A DNA stretch of 64,000 nucleotides, taken from positions 31,712,907 to 31,776,906 of the forward strand of contig CM017563.1 in NCBI GenBank assembly GCA_007844125.1. The letters are read 5' to 3'. Positions 1-23,195 of this stretch are shown here, piece after piece. Position 1 is the first letter of the stretch. Every line of letters begins with the position of its first letter. The notes under the pieces are model-generated. The model saw only the letters and a program-made list of their open reading frames with translations, was not told where the DNA came from and ran no database searches. Both the position numbers and the translations under genes were made by a program. Origin of the DNA: Sinonovacula constricta (taxonomy: Eukaryota; Mollusca; Bivalvia; Cardiida; Solecurtidae).

Positions 1-109
1 TTTCAACACCAATTAGCCAGTATCTTAAGTAAATAATGATCAGCATTGTGTCAAGTAGTGTAACTTATATATGTGAGTTAAATAAATTGAAACGTTTGTC
101 TTGTTTCAG

Positions 110-10685
<10,576 letters not shown>

Positions 10686-11640
10686 TGTCTTGCCTGTTCA
10701 CCCGTCTGTCTGTCTGCCTGCCTGCACACAACTCTCCCATCTGATGATGAATTATGGACAACAGTCAAATTTTGTCTATCATTGAGGATATTTCTCATCT
10801 TTTATTAAGCAAAACTTGCAAAATGCAATAGCCAAGGTGTGACTGAAAAATCATGAGTGGTTCTTCATAGACTGAACAATCATAACCTTCATTACAGATT
10901 GACCAATCACAGGCAATTTTACCATGCTTGCTTTGTATATGCATGTGATAGCCAATCACAATCAAGCTACTACATGTTGACCAATCAAATCAACTGTACT
11001 GTCCTGGATTTGTCAAGAATGATCAACCTTCTACAAAGCCAGCACCACCAGTCATTCATGGACAAGCGTTGTGATTTTTAGCATTTCGGTTGCTTCTGAA
11101 CACCATGACATTAGCTTATGATTGCATCCAGAGTATGAGCTTTTGTTTGAAAGTTTGCAAGACTTTTGCATTGTTGTAGACACATTTTGGTGTCATTTTA
11201 ATGTACAATTTAAAAAATCTTGGCATAATCTATAATTTTGGGGATCAAATCTTACTTTTTTGAAAACAGAAACATCTTAAGATATTTTAAATCTGAAAAC
11301 ATTGTTAATTTAATATTCTGGCAAAACAGCTTTAGTATGTTGGATTTATTGTTGATGTAGCAATTTTCATTTCAATTTAGCCAAAAAAAAATCATCAGTC
11401 AGTTGCTGACTTTAGAAAAAAATTCAAAAACAAACAAAAAAAAAGAATAATATGAAAAAAAAAATAAAAAAGAGAGAGCAAAATAACATTGTCTTTCTTT
11501 GTCTTTTCATAGTTACGTCCATATTTATAACTTGTGTGTTCAGTGCAACTACAATTTAAACAGTATAAAGTCCTTTTAATATGTCTAAAAGTTAATGTAA
11601 CATAATTACATAGCAGCATGTAATATTCATCATCTCCTGC
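10686..11640 (+). other. RAB6: Likely RAB6 3' UTR
   Basis: Sequence immediately after the RAB6 stop. It starts with a short (GTCT)n stretch, holds the CCAAT cluster near 10900-10990, and includes an A-rich AATAAA near 11463. The true 3' end cannot be fixed from sequence. Confidence 0.4.
10901..10990 (+). promoter_or_regulatory. Cluster of three CCAATCA boxes
   Basis: GACCAATCAC at 10901, GCCAATCACA at 10951 and ACCAATCAAA at 10980, with a weaker GAACAATCAT at 10874. Spacing is about 50 and 29 bp. These match the NF-Y binding core; whether this is regulatory is unknown. Confidence 0.35.
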
Positions 11641-11681
11641 TATCTATCTATTAAGTTTTTATGTCTATCTGCTAAATTTGT

Positions 11682-12266
11682 AAGGTGGTATCTGACCATT
11701 TTCCTATAAAAAAATATGTTGTTTACATGTCCCTCAAGTAAACCAGTCTATGTTTTTGTTGTGAATCTTAATTAACAAAATGTAGAATCTTTGATTTGAC
11801 TAAAGATAATTTTTATCACCATTTCAATAGTAAAACAGTTTAGGTAATGTTAAAACTCTAATTGCATCATTTTATCATCTATTTTTAGATACCATGGGGG
11901 GGATTTCTGCTAAACTTAATAGTCTTCAAGTTCTGACGGAAGATATCACTTTTGAATGACATTTTTTTTGCAAAGATATTATTGTTTTTAAAGAGTTTTT
12001 AACAGAAAAGCAAAGATAGTATTGTTACTTCATTCATCTGTTTGTGGCCAAGCTATTTCAAATTCTTGTGGTTGAATCTCATGTGTATAAATAGATAACC
12101 ACGCTGCTTTGCAGGGATAGGATTCACCCCACTTAAATCATGTTTCTGGTTTAGTAATGCAATTCCAAACCAATCTTACGATGACAATATGCAGTTTTTA
12201 GCAATATATTTTGAGTTAACCCTATACTGTTTAACTTTTTTTCTTATGGTTTCAAATACCACCTTT
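11682..12266. mobile_element. AAGGTGGTATC-family TIR element, copy 1
   Basis: Left end AAGGTGGTATCTGACCA and right end complement (AAATACCACCTT) form short inverted ends about 585 bp apart. There is no coding capacity. Intergenic, downstream of RAB6. Confidence 0.6.
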
Positions 12267-13976
12267 TATATCCCAGATGAAATTTGTAGTTACGCGCTAG
12301 AAACTTTATGCATAGGTAAATGGATACTTAGCCAAAAATGTTGCTGATCCTGATCGAACAACTCCGAATAGGAGCTGGCTGGTCTGGTTCTACACTTTTT
12401 GCATAAGCTCGATTGATTTGGTGGAGCAAGCTTAGAGTTGAAGCACATACTTGTTAGCAGTTCATAAAAAATAATAGCAACAATGTCTACAACAAAACCT
12501 TTTTGAGACAAAAAACATTGCTCCTTTGGTTTATAATTCAGAACATGAAACTTTTTAAATTCAATTTGATTTTCTAATCACGTTAAAAAAATGTTTAAAA
12601 TGCAACATACTGCTTAACAAGAGAACTGTGTTTAAAACATGATAACTTCATGGTTAATGTTCTAAATTGTAAATGTAATTTGACTGCATATGACATACAA
12701 TGTACCCCTTGCTCAACTCATTCTGTTTGATTTTTTTTTACTGGCAAGCAAAGATAGTGCAAAGAAGAGATCTTTTTTTTTTTTTAATTTTAAATCTTTT
12801 AAAAGATATAAATATGAAACAGAACCTGAAAAGTTTCAATCTATTTGAATGTTTTAAAATGTCATTTTGTTTGTTTAAATTGTTTAGTTTGGTTTAGTCA
12901 ATTTTATTTAAAAAAATGACATCACACATTTTATGTCTTATTTATAATAGTTATATAAGAATGAACGTGTATATATGGGAGTAATTACACATAAATGTAT
13001 GCAAACTCAGTGTTTTGTGCAAAGTTTTTGCATGTTAGTTAATAATGGTTTTTAAAATACCATACAGAATATGCAGCATGATGCCATAAATGAGTTTATA
13101 AAATTTAACATTTAACTACAGGTATAACAGGGTTTGGCTGCTCTAGACTAGGGCATTTTTTCCAAAATCGCGCCATCACTTTTAAAATAATCTTTACAGT
13201 ACCTTTAAACATAATTGAACATTGATCAACATTTCTTTCACACAATTCACTTTCTATCAGTTAAATATTACTTAAAGTATTGGATAGATAACTACCTACC
13301 GATCTTAGCCAGGTTTATACTAGTGTAAAATGTGTGCCTTTAAAAACATTTTCGAAATATTGTTCATACAACTGAACTTGTACATATAACTATTAATAAT
13401 TAACAATACAATATTGACCAAGTTTATCTCTACATGATAGATTGATTAGCAAAAATCCCTTATGCAATATGCTGACAACAGGTGTTTCATTATGTAATAA
13501 AAAACATATTTATGGCATGATGCTGTACTATTGTTTGTAAGGAAATATATTTACATATATCATGATTTACTTCTGTTAACTTGGCTTTGTTGACATAAAG
13601 CCTATGTGAAGCATAGAGCTACACTCACATCTTAATATTAATTTTAATAACTCCATCACTATCGAGTCAATCAATGTTGTGACAGACATATTCACTTGAC
13701 ATATATTCTCCCATGGGTAGTTGAAGCTAAGCTGGGTTATTGAGCATTAAATGGCTGAAGACTCCATAATTTTTTGAAGGACATTCTAATCTATAGATGA
13801 CAAAAATCTTTGAATCTATTTTTCATTTTGGTCAAAAAATATTTTCTTAATTTTATAAAATGCAAATTCAGTTAAAACTGTTGCTTTTTGTCAGTCAAAA
13901 AGTTTGTACTTATTTGCATGTAGCAGGTCAGCACCATACATGTATGTTTGCAGTGAGGGTTTAACTAAGCACAAGA
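12267..13976. other. AT-rich intergenic, nothing recognised
   Basis: No conserved coding or RNA signal and no clear repeat apart from short homopolymers. Confidence 0.6.
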
Positions 13977-14265
13977 CCGGACCTGGTTGCGCAATGGGTA
14001 GAGCGTCAGCTCCAGGAACAGGAGGCCCCGGGCCACGATATACCAAAGTCGTAAAAAATGAAAGTGCTATAGCGCCCTTGCTAACACTCAAGCAAATATA
14101 AGAGTAGTTTCACAACTCGTTGGCCCATTGTCAGGATAATGTGACTGGGTGCAGTATCATGCTAGATGTTCATGGCATGCTATACACAGTGAAGGCAGCA
14201 CTATAAAGACGTTTCGTCTCCAGATATCTGAAATACTGTTGGTGGGATGATAAACCTAAAAAACT
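13977..14265 (+). mobile_element. tRNA-derived SINE (family A), copy 4
   Basis: Head GGTTGCGCAATGGGTAGAGC, body AGCGCCCTTGCTAACACTC, end GTTGGTGGGATGATAAACC. The B box is shortened. Intergenic. Confidence 0.8.
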
Positions 14266-16454
14266 ATGCACAAGAAAATGTCTTTGATTTTATTTTATTT
14301 TTTTACATTTCTGTACTTGTCCATGTTTGTTTGTCTTTACCAAAACTGTAGGTGCTTTATGGCTGTATAAAAGATAGTAAAGAATTGGATTACCTAATCT
14401 TTTTGTGATTGGATCTAATAATTAGCTATACAAACATACATTTGTCTAAAATTTACTGATGTTAGGTTTTTGAAAATCAACTATGTAAATTAATTTGTTT
14501 GTTTTTTCATTTTTAAATCTGTTCATATAAGAGCTTCTGATATAGTGTGGTTCTTCTTATCCTAAATTTATTTTATTTTTGTCAATACCCTGTATTTATA
14601 GTTTTCATGTAAACTCTATCCTTTCTTTATAAGGGGACATCATTCAACTTGTCAGCTGCACATATTGCAATTATCTCCCTTGTAGGTAGGTGTTGTTTAT
14701 ATTCTCATTGAAGTAAAATGATGAAATTATCCATTTTCCCATAATTGAGAATACTACAGACTGCAGGATAAAAATAAATTAATGATTTATAAAAAAAATA
14801 ACCACGTTAGCAGAAATAATTCTTTGGTGAAGTGTTGAAAAATACCTTTTTACATAAGAGATGAATTAAAGAGAAATGCCCCATTGAAAAATTTAAAGGG
14901 ACATAGTCACAGTTAGTGAAATTGCATTTTTAAAATTACTGATGAAAAAAGCAAAACTTACTGAAATGACATTGAATTACGGATTTAACTAAAAACATGG
15001 TCACATAAATTAAAAGTGAAGTTGCTGTCTAAAATGTATTTAGGTTTGGATTATCAAAATAGTTGTGATGCTTTTCAACCTTTTTAGGCTGTTGTAGAAT
15101 ATCTCTGAACTATGCTTGTGGGAATATATGTACATTTGATGATCAGCTTGATACGGTAGTTATGCAATACTTTAATTCATGTTAAGTGCGGATGGTCTTG
15201 TTCTATGCATCATCTACCATTAAAACATTACTGTAACTTGTTGCTTTTACCTTAAATATAGCGTTTGCTTTAGAATTATGGGATACGTTGCTTTAAAAAA
15301 AATTAAACACATTGTCTGGGCACATGAAAATGGAGTGTGGTTCATTTCTGAGTGACAGCTTAGGTAAACAGACAGCAACATGATTTTAGAAGCAATTTGT
15401 AATTTGTGTTCAGTGCATGACTTAAAATCAGATTGTTACTCTGTCTGTTTGTAGTGTAAGTATGTTCGAATTTCCATAAATGTTTCTTTTCCTTTTGCTT
15501 TATTTTTATTTTTTTATGTTTTTGCCATTTTGCAAATGTCAGTATTCTGTGTCAGCAGTTAATGTTTGTTACTTTCTAGGTCTCTTACATGTTTCACTAG
15601 TGATTCATTCAGAATTATGGAAGTAAACAAAAGTAGTCTCAGTTAGTCGAAGTTGCTTTTTTTTTCTTTATAAATCATTACTTTCAAAAGTAAAAGAATT
15701 TTAATGTTTGAAAAACGCTTAAGTTAAAGGAATGTTAAGTTTCAGTCTAAACCAAGAAAGCAACAAACAGAGGCAGATGTTCACCTAACTAAAAACTTAT
15801 ACATATAAGTATTTTTTATAACTTATTCAACATAAGGGTTGTATGTGGTTAAATTTACCACAACTGTAAAAATATGGTTATGACTCATTTATAATTTGTC
15901 ATAAATATAATTAGATTTTCTTGTTTATGAATGCTGTTTTGGTTTGTATTGTTAATGTTATTTATATCATTTACACTGGGCAATTTCCTTGATTCAATAA
16001 TGTTATATCATACCGAGGTCATTATACACCTTATATACTAAAAATGGGGATGTTGACTATTCAAAATTTGTTATATTGTTGATAGAAATTCTACACAAAT
16101 GTGGGAACGCTTACTGTACCGTAGAAGCTCTATGTATTGTATATAAATGTAAAATAAACATGTAAAAACAAGCTGTTGATGGTTTTTCTTTTCCCTTCTC
16201 CACTTCCTGTTCTTCAAAAAAGGTTTTATGCCAATCAAGGTCATTATTGATTTGACCCAGATTATGAAACATGTTTCTAATTTCTTTTAAAGCAAATGTT
16301 TTCAAAAATTATATTTGCCCATTATTTATAACTACTATGACCTTACAAAAATCCAGTTTGATTGACAAGAGATGCATTTTATGAATATTTTATGATTTTG
16401 CAACGTTTATTATTTTAATAATATATTCTAACTTGCTAAGTATAAATTGATCTG
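14266..16454. other. AT-rich intergenic, nothing recognised
   Basis: No supported gene. The 64-residue minus-strand frame at 16111-16305 lacks recognisable features. Confidence 0.6.
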
Positions 16455-16537
16455 GCTTAGGCAAATAGTGTAGATCTAGATAACCCAGCACCACCTGGGA
16501 GTTGTTTTCTGATCATGATCTGCAGATGTTTGCTCTA
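16455..16537. repeat. Palindromic GCAAATAGTG repeat, copy 1
   Basis: GGCAAATAGTGTAGATCTAG…TGATCATGATCTGCAG…TTTGCTC: two arms of about 25 nt facing each other. More diverged than the copy at 19252. Confidence 0.55.
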
Positions 16538-18535
16538 AATCTTAAAGGTATAAGAATTGTTTTTTTAATAAACATGGAATAATTACAAAATGCAGGGTTA
16601 ATGATTCTTCTTTTTGCACTTTTACCGATAAACACTTTGGCAGAATTGTTTATTGTTGAATATGGGACATCTTACAAGTTGTAAGTGATACAAGATTTCT
16701 ACTTATTTGTGTAACTGTTCAGACATAATTTGGAATTAATAAAAACAAGTATTTCAATGATTATTACAATCATAGACTCAATAATACAAAGGTATTTTTA
16801 CAAGATTGATAGATTTCTTAAAAATATATATTCTACTTTTGAGTTTCCACTGTTTTTTGTTTGTTTAATTTTTTAAGCAAGATCCTTTGATTTTCTGTTA
16901 ATAAAATTAACAAGAAATTGCCAGAATGTACCTATAGTCATGCCATTGTGTTTTTCATTTAAAGAACATGTCCCTGGATTCCAGTGCCAACACAGTTACA
17001 ATGTTTTTGCTACACCTTTGTGCGAGTTAGTGCTACATTTTACATTATTTTAAGGTTTTGTTGAATATTTTTATGTCAGATTTTGTTCTCTTAAAAAGTC
17101 TGTTTAAAAAACCCAGATTGAAGCCAATTTTAAGATTTATGAAATTCAAGATGTATATCTTTTACAGTCAGAGAACATTGATATAGTGTGATGCATGTTG
17201 TTCCTTATGCATGTGTATTGTGCAAAATATATTCACATATATGCTGTCTGTCGTTTCCAGGGTGTATCAATATATGCAACTTGTGTTGTGCCTCAAAGTA
17301 TGTTGATGTCTATGCAATTTGTTTAAAATATCCTATCACATATCCACTTTTTATCTTCACTGTTATTTTCTTGCCACACATGCATGTTGTCCACATACCT
17401 TTTTCCCCAACACCTTCACACATGTTAACATATGGTAAATCTAAAATCTGATTCTATACAAGAGAGTGGTATGCATAGGTAATGGGAGACATTATTGAAT
17501 AGTCTCCCCTGAAAAATCCCTAAATGCAAGTAGGTCCTTTCATTTGTTTTACTTGGTTTTTATGCTTGTGCTGTATGGCGTGTATGTTGACTTTTCTGCC
17601 TAACTTGAGATACCCAGCTTAACCATCATCAGCAAACAGTTCCATTTTCTTTTTTAAATAGCTTATCTATCAGTATTAAAATGAATTTTAAGCTTATAAT
17701 TATGCAAAAGTAAGAACTTCCACTGTTTGTAATTGCAATATCTACAAAAGAACGGGCAATAAAGTCCAAGAATTCCAATTAAAAGAACCTACCTACTGTT
17801 TTGAATACCTCAGACCTTAACTAACAAGGGAGACAATTTCCATTTCACCGATCTCCCCTATTATACCATGAAAAGATATCTGGTGGGGAACGGAAGAAAA
17901 TTACACATGTACAAGTAGAAAGTAACTAAGTGGCTTATATACAGTACCAAAATTTATAGTCTGATGAAAATTATTTACCATTGAATTAAAGAAGTTGAAA
18001 ATAAAGTTTCAATTTGGAGCAGTACAATGGCCTACTGATATTTTCAACATATTCATATACAGGTGAATTTTATCGACCACTGACTTAAAAATTTAAAATA
18101 TTTTTTATTCACACCAATGATCAATGATTTTAAGATATTGTAATAAAGCCACACTCCTCTGGCATATAAAAAGCACATGTTAATTTTATACAGATTAAGG
18201 TAAAGGTAATTTACATGTAATATTGTTAAACATTCTACCACTTTGTTAAAAAAACAAACACAAAAAACTATTTTTTTTACAAATATTCAATATTGGTAAT
18301 GAAAAAAATCACATAATACTTAAAATAATGATTGTAAGTTAATGTGATTTTGTAGTCAGTCACATAAAAAATCTACTCTACCGTAATTTATAAAGTGTAA
18401 GAATAAACAAAAACTATCCAAACTTTTAAACTTAAATTTTGATATTTTAATTTTTGCATTACAATCATTCAGATATGTTGTGACTGGATTTCCTTAACAG
18501 TTTTAAGATATTGAATTACGACCCAAGGAGCAACA
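16538..18535. other. AT-rich intergenic, nothing recognised
   Basis: Small ORFs only, no family resemblance. May be part of long 3' UTR or spacer. Confidence 0.55.
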
Positions 18536-18695
18536 TCTTGAACCAATAGAAAATGATGGAGGTTGCAGTTGCTAGGATACATCACAGCTACCTGGCAAAA
18601 ACAGAATATGGGAGGCGTCATGGCACCAATTTGATTGGGTGGCTGGGCAGTGACTGAATTTGATTGGATGATTGGCAACCAATCTTTCCAGAGTG
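18536..18695 (-). promoter_or_regulatory. Dense CCAAT / ATTGG cluster
   Basis: CCAAT appears at about 18540, 18625 and 18680, and TGATTGG three times between 18631 and 18675, with near-palindromic GTTGCTA elements. There is no adjacent recognisable gene. Confidence 0.3.
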
Positions 18696-19251
18696 AGGGA
18701 ACAACCAGTTGCTATAGTAAACAACATGAACACAAACTATAATCATGTGCTGCTTATTTCTGTATTTTCTTTTTACTCCATCATGTTGTGACAAAATAAA
18801 TTATCTACATTTAAAGCAAAGTTTAAAAGACATGTTGTGTGTCTATATTTATATCATTTTATAGTTCTCTGTTGGAGACTATAAACTTTTAAATAGAAAT
18901 AAAACATTCAAATATTGTGATCTTATTAATTTCAATAATATCTAAATGCATCATCTTAAGTAGACTGTATAAAAGCCTGATAGTGGGGATAAGATAAACT
19001 TATAGTTTCCTTTTGGTTTCTTCAATACATCCCACTAGCACAATTTTATAATGCTCATGTCCAGCTACTTTATGGAGGAAGATACCAGACAAATTACTGC
19101 GTACAACCAATGAAACTACAGATCAGCTGGAAGTCCTCCCTGAAAGTTTTCGACCCATCCAAGTCTCCAACTCACTGAGTGATGTAATGATGACAAGTCC
19201 TTTACATGGATTTTTGTATAACAGCCTGCTGTTTGCCTGTTTATATTGATT

Positions 19252-19325
19252 AGGCAAATAGTGCAGGTCCAGATCAGCTATCTTCCTGCTGGAAGCTGTC
19301 TGATCAGGGTCTGCACTATTTGCTG
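19252..19325. repeat. Palindromic GCAAATAGTG repeat, copy 2
   Basis: Left arm GGCAAATAGTGCAGGTCC-AGATCAG and right arm CTGATCAGGGTCTGCACTAT-TTGCT are reverse complements with few mismatches around a ~20-nt spacer. It would fold into a long hairpin. Confidence 0.7.
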
Positions 19326-19704
19326 CTCAGTCTCTGTTAATAAGTATATTAATCCTTGCATTAACATATAACATATTAAAGCAAAGAAAAACTGAGAATT
19401 TAGCATGGGTTTTTAACAAAACGTAACAAGCTATGGGTTAAGAAAATGAAGAATTCATTAGTGTTTAAATGTACTTAAACATTTCACTAACTTGTCCTTA
19501 CACTAATACTGTTATCTCTAAGAGATGAATAGTGTTGTAAATGTCTGTCATCTCATTCTCTTTTAATTTCAGATCACCTTGATGTATAATTTAAGTAGTA
19601 AATTTATTTCTTAATTAATTATACATTGCTTTTGCTATGTGTCACTTTCCAATAAAACCTTAATGACAGATTGTTTTTTGTTATTGAAACGCATTGCAGT
19701 AACC

Positions 19705-19810
19705 AATTCTGATCATCAGAGCGACATCCAGCTATTTGGGTGGAGAAAGACCCCAGACAAAAGTCTGGGTAGAACCACCAGCACACCACAGGTCAGCTGG
19801 ACAATATGAT
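19705..19810 (+). repeat. Interspersed repeat family B, copy
   Basis: Contains GCGACATCCAGCTATTTGGG, AAAGACCCCAGACAAAAG, then GTCTGGGTAGAACCACCAGC and ACACCACAGGTCAGCTGG. Good match to the 32770 copy. Confidence 0.6.
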
Positions 19811-20189
19811 GTTTCTCAATTCATTAATGGATTTTATATTTGATTTTGAAATAAACTTGTAATTATAAAAAAATGACATGAAATATTAAGACTTATTGTA
19901 CATTGGCTGTTCCTAGATTAAAGAAAAGTTCTATTATACAGACTCATCTCCACATGTGATATAAAATGTTTGCACAAGCTTATTTTATTGTAAAACTTGC
20001 ATTTATGAGGATAAACTTTTGCCCAAATACGTGATGCAAAATTTGTAAGGAACGCTGTCTTAAAATTCTTGAAATCCCACCTTTGTAAGCATCTGTGATT
20101 TAAACTTTTCCGTTTTAATGGATAAGCTCCAAATGCCTTGAGTGTTTTAGTTCTGTGTTTGGATTACCTGGATGATTATAACACATGAT

Positions 20190-20275
20190 CTCAAAAGTAA
20201 GAGGTCACATGATTTTCTTAGTTTAAAAATAGCTAACTGTGCAGCATAGCTCTGATAGCAAATATTTAGGTTGTA
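20190..20275 (+). repeat. Internal fragment of the AAGGTGGTATC family
   Basis: AGTAAGAGGTCACATGATTT, then TCTTAGTTTAAAAATAGC and TAACTGTGCAG, the same internal block as in the 25621 copy. Terminal repeats are absent. Confidence 0.5.
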
Positions 20276-20279
20276 AGGG

Positions 20280-22711
20280 GTGCATACAAGTGAATTTATT
20301 CTGAGGCTAAAGTGGGAGATTTGTTATTTTCATATAAACAAAGAAGGAAGTTATCTGTTTCCAAGTAGCGGGACTTCTGAAAATGTGTAAAACATCTCAC
20401 TTTTTCAAATAATTTTAAACCTTAGAAGTTGGAGTCTCCCTCCAAAAGTGGGAGAGTTCACATGTATGAGTATAAGCCCTTATACATTTTGTGACCTGTA
20501 CTTGAAGAAAAAATAGAATTTATTGTGAGTTGTTAATAAATTTAGAAATCTATAAAGGTCAATACCACACTCAATGGACTGATTATGTTGATATTTTAGG
20601 AGTTGCACAAGTTTACCAGTGTCCTGGAATAGACACAATTTTATTAATTGAATTATCATTAAATTGCCATTTTTAATATATTAAGAAATATAAACAAACA
20701 AGGCCATCTTGTGTCGGTGCTTTTACAATATTGTAACTAAACATACGTGATAGTTGATTTGTTTTTTTAAAATGTATAGCTCTTTAAGGAGACATTTCAA
20801 TTGAAGCAACTTTGCACAGTATGTGGAAATTAACTTTAGTAGTGCATATAACATGTCTGTCAGCTTATGTCATCATGAATTACTACTTAACAAAAATATT
20901 TTACAATTTACAGACTGTTTTGTGTATCAGCCAAAAAACTTGTTATGTTTTCCTTTGTATTTTTTTGTGTATTTTTTTTATTTTGCATTTTTTTGTTTAG
21001 AAATGTCCAGACACAGAGGAAACTGATCAGACATTTTAATATAAGCCTTGTTTTGTTAAAATTGCAAAACCATGTAATTGTACTATAAATAAGGTTTAGC
21101 TTTCAGCATCAAGTTGTTCAGTAAGGCATGATGATGGCATTTTATTGTAATTCCTTTGTAAACTTGCGGCAAGCCTACTTTTTAATTATTATTATTTTGC
21201 TTGAGATTTATCAGTGAAAACAGAACTTAAGATTTAAGTAGGGAAATATGGGCTATGACTGAAGAAAGAGCTCCCATCAAGATCTGGATGATATTCACTT
21301 TTATTGTGCATGGAGCTAATAGTAAGGCTGCCACTGCTTGTTTTAAATGTCCACTTTATTTGCAGGTACAGTTTGTTTGAAAGTTTTTAATGCATGTTGA
21401 TTGTAAATATGTAGTGTGAACCTGTAGCAGATAAGATAGGCTGTGCAATAAGAAAGCAAGATTTAAAAAAAAAAAAACCATATGTAGAAAATTTTGACAT
21501 TTAAAACCATGAACAGGTGGACGTTTTTCTTACATTATGGGTGCAAGCTGAGATAGTATGGTGGAAATGAGAGGATATATATGAAGAGAAAGAGAGAATG
21601 AATACATGAAAACATTGTAAAGTCTTTGTAGAAACATTGTCAATGCTTTTATTCCTTGTTGTTTGCTTTTTAATGTCAGCACAACAGTTTGTGTGAATGA
21701 ACATGTACCTATTATGTATAATCATGTTTTTTTAAAGTGATATATGGGGCATGTTTTAATAAGTGCAATCTGTCTTTTGTTCACATTATAACCAATATTT
21801 TATGGCTATTTGTCCATTCTTTTTAAGCAATAACTGAAAAGTTTATTATGAAAAATATATATATATAAAATATTGAGTCTTAAATGATTTATAATTCCTA
21901 TAAACAGCGACTAAACTAATTTGGAAATATGTGAGAGGAATCATGAGTGGTTTTGACTTTTCTGAAGCTGTTGTCTCCTTCCTTGTGTAACAGTGGGACA
22001 CAGTAAAGGGGAAGCCTTTCTTGTACTGCTTTAGAGAAGAAAGAGAAACTTGAATGTGAATAAATCTTAGTCTATCTTAAGATTAATAGTAACTTCTAAA
22101 GATATTTCCTGATAAGGTCAGCCATTGTGATGAAAAATTATATAATGATGACTTCAGTATTTTTTAGGGAAAGCAAGCATTAAATTGACTCTTTTTGCCT
22201 TGCTATAAAATGTCAAATAGGAAAATACTAGGGTTGGAGGTTATAAAACAGAGACAATACTCTTTCAACTGATTGGCTGGATTCAAATAAGATTGAAGAT
22301 GCTTGAGAATTGTCTTTGACTCAAACTCAAAAGTTTTGTAATCTCCAACCCATGTTTCTGAGAATCTCCAACCCATGTTTCTGAGAATCAAAAAAACCTT
22401 TCTCATCCCATATATGACTTTAAAAACAATGCAAAATAACTTCTAAAATTGAAAACTTATTTTCAGTTGTAAGCACAGATTCTGTAGTTTAAAAGATATA
22501 AATTATGTTTAACTTATGACTATTCATAAAATGGTTTTTGATAAAAAAAAATCAATTCTCAATGTACAGTTCATGATTTTTATTACATGTAAAGGTTATA
22601 ACATTGAAGGTAAAACTTAATGTAAAACAATGTATTGCCTTCCTATAAATAATGATCTATAAATAATGATAGACATTGTTAATCAATTAATATTTTTATT
22701 AGTAATCCATT
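20280..22711. other. AT-rich intergenic, nothing recognised
   Basis: No gene signal. A 23-bp direct duplication (TCTCCAACCCATGTTTCTGA) lies at about 22340-22388. Confidence 0.55.
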
Positions 22712-23195
22712 AAAGGTGGTATCCAACAATTTGGTCCAAACATTTTTTTCTCAAATAACCAAATAAGTCATTGGTACCTGAAAAGGTCTTGCAAAATGCT
22801 GTTCATTGATGCCAAAGATATGTGTGAACAGTCAAGGATAAATCCCCACTCCTCAATGCAAACAGGTGTTTCCTATCCGAGCCACGCTGCAGAGATAGCT
22901 ATTTGTAAACTTAAGAAAACCATGTGACCTCTTACTTTTATATAGTCATCCGGTTAATCCGCTCTGACGTCGATATCTATTTTTAGGAGAGACCACTATC
23001 ACACTTTTAATAGAGAAAGACTGAACATTTAGAGTATTTTTTTCACTTTTTTTTCACGATAAAGTTAGTGTACAAAATCGTCTTTCCAACGACTAAGGTA
23101 TGGGTTTACACAAAAAGTATAACCAAATTCCCAAAAGCGGTGGTTAGATATTGGTATGTGTATTTAATATAGGCAAACTGTCGGGTACCACCTTT
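22712..23195. mobile_element. AAGGTGGTATC-family TIR element, copy 2
   Basis: Left end AAAGGTGGTATCCAACAA and right end ACTGTCGGGTACCACCTTT. The internal block (AACCATGTGACCTCTTAC) is inverted relative to the 20190 fragment. 484 bp, non-coding. Confidence 0.7.
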
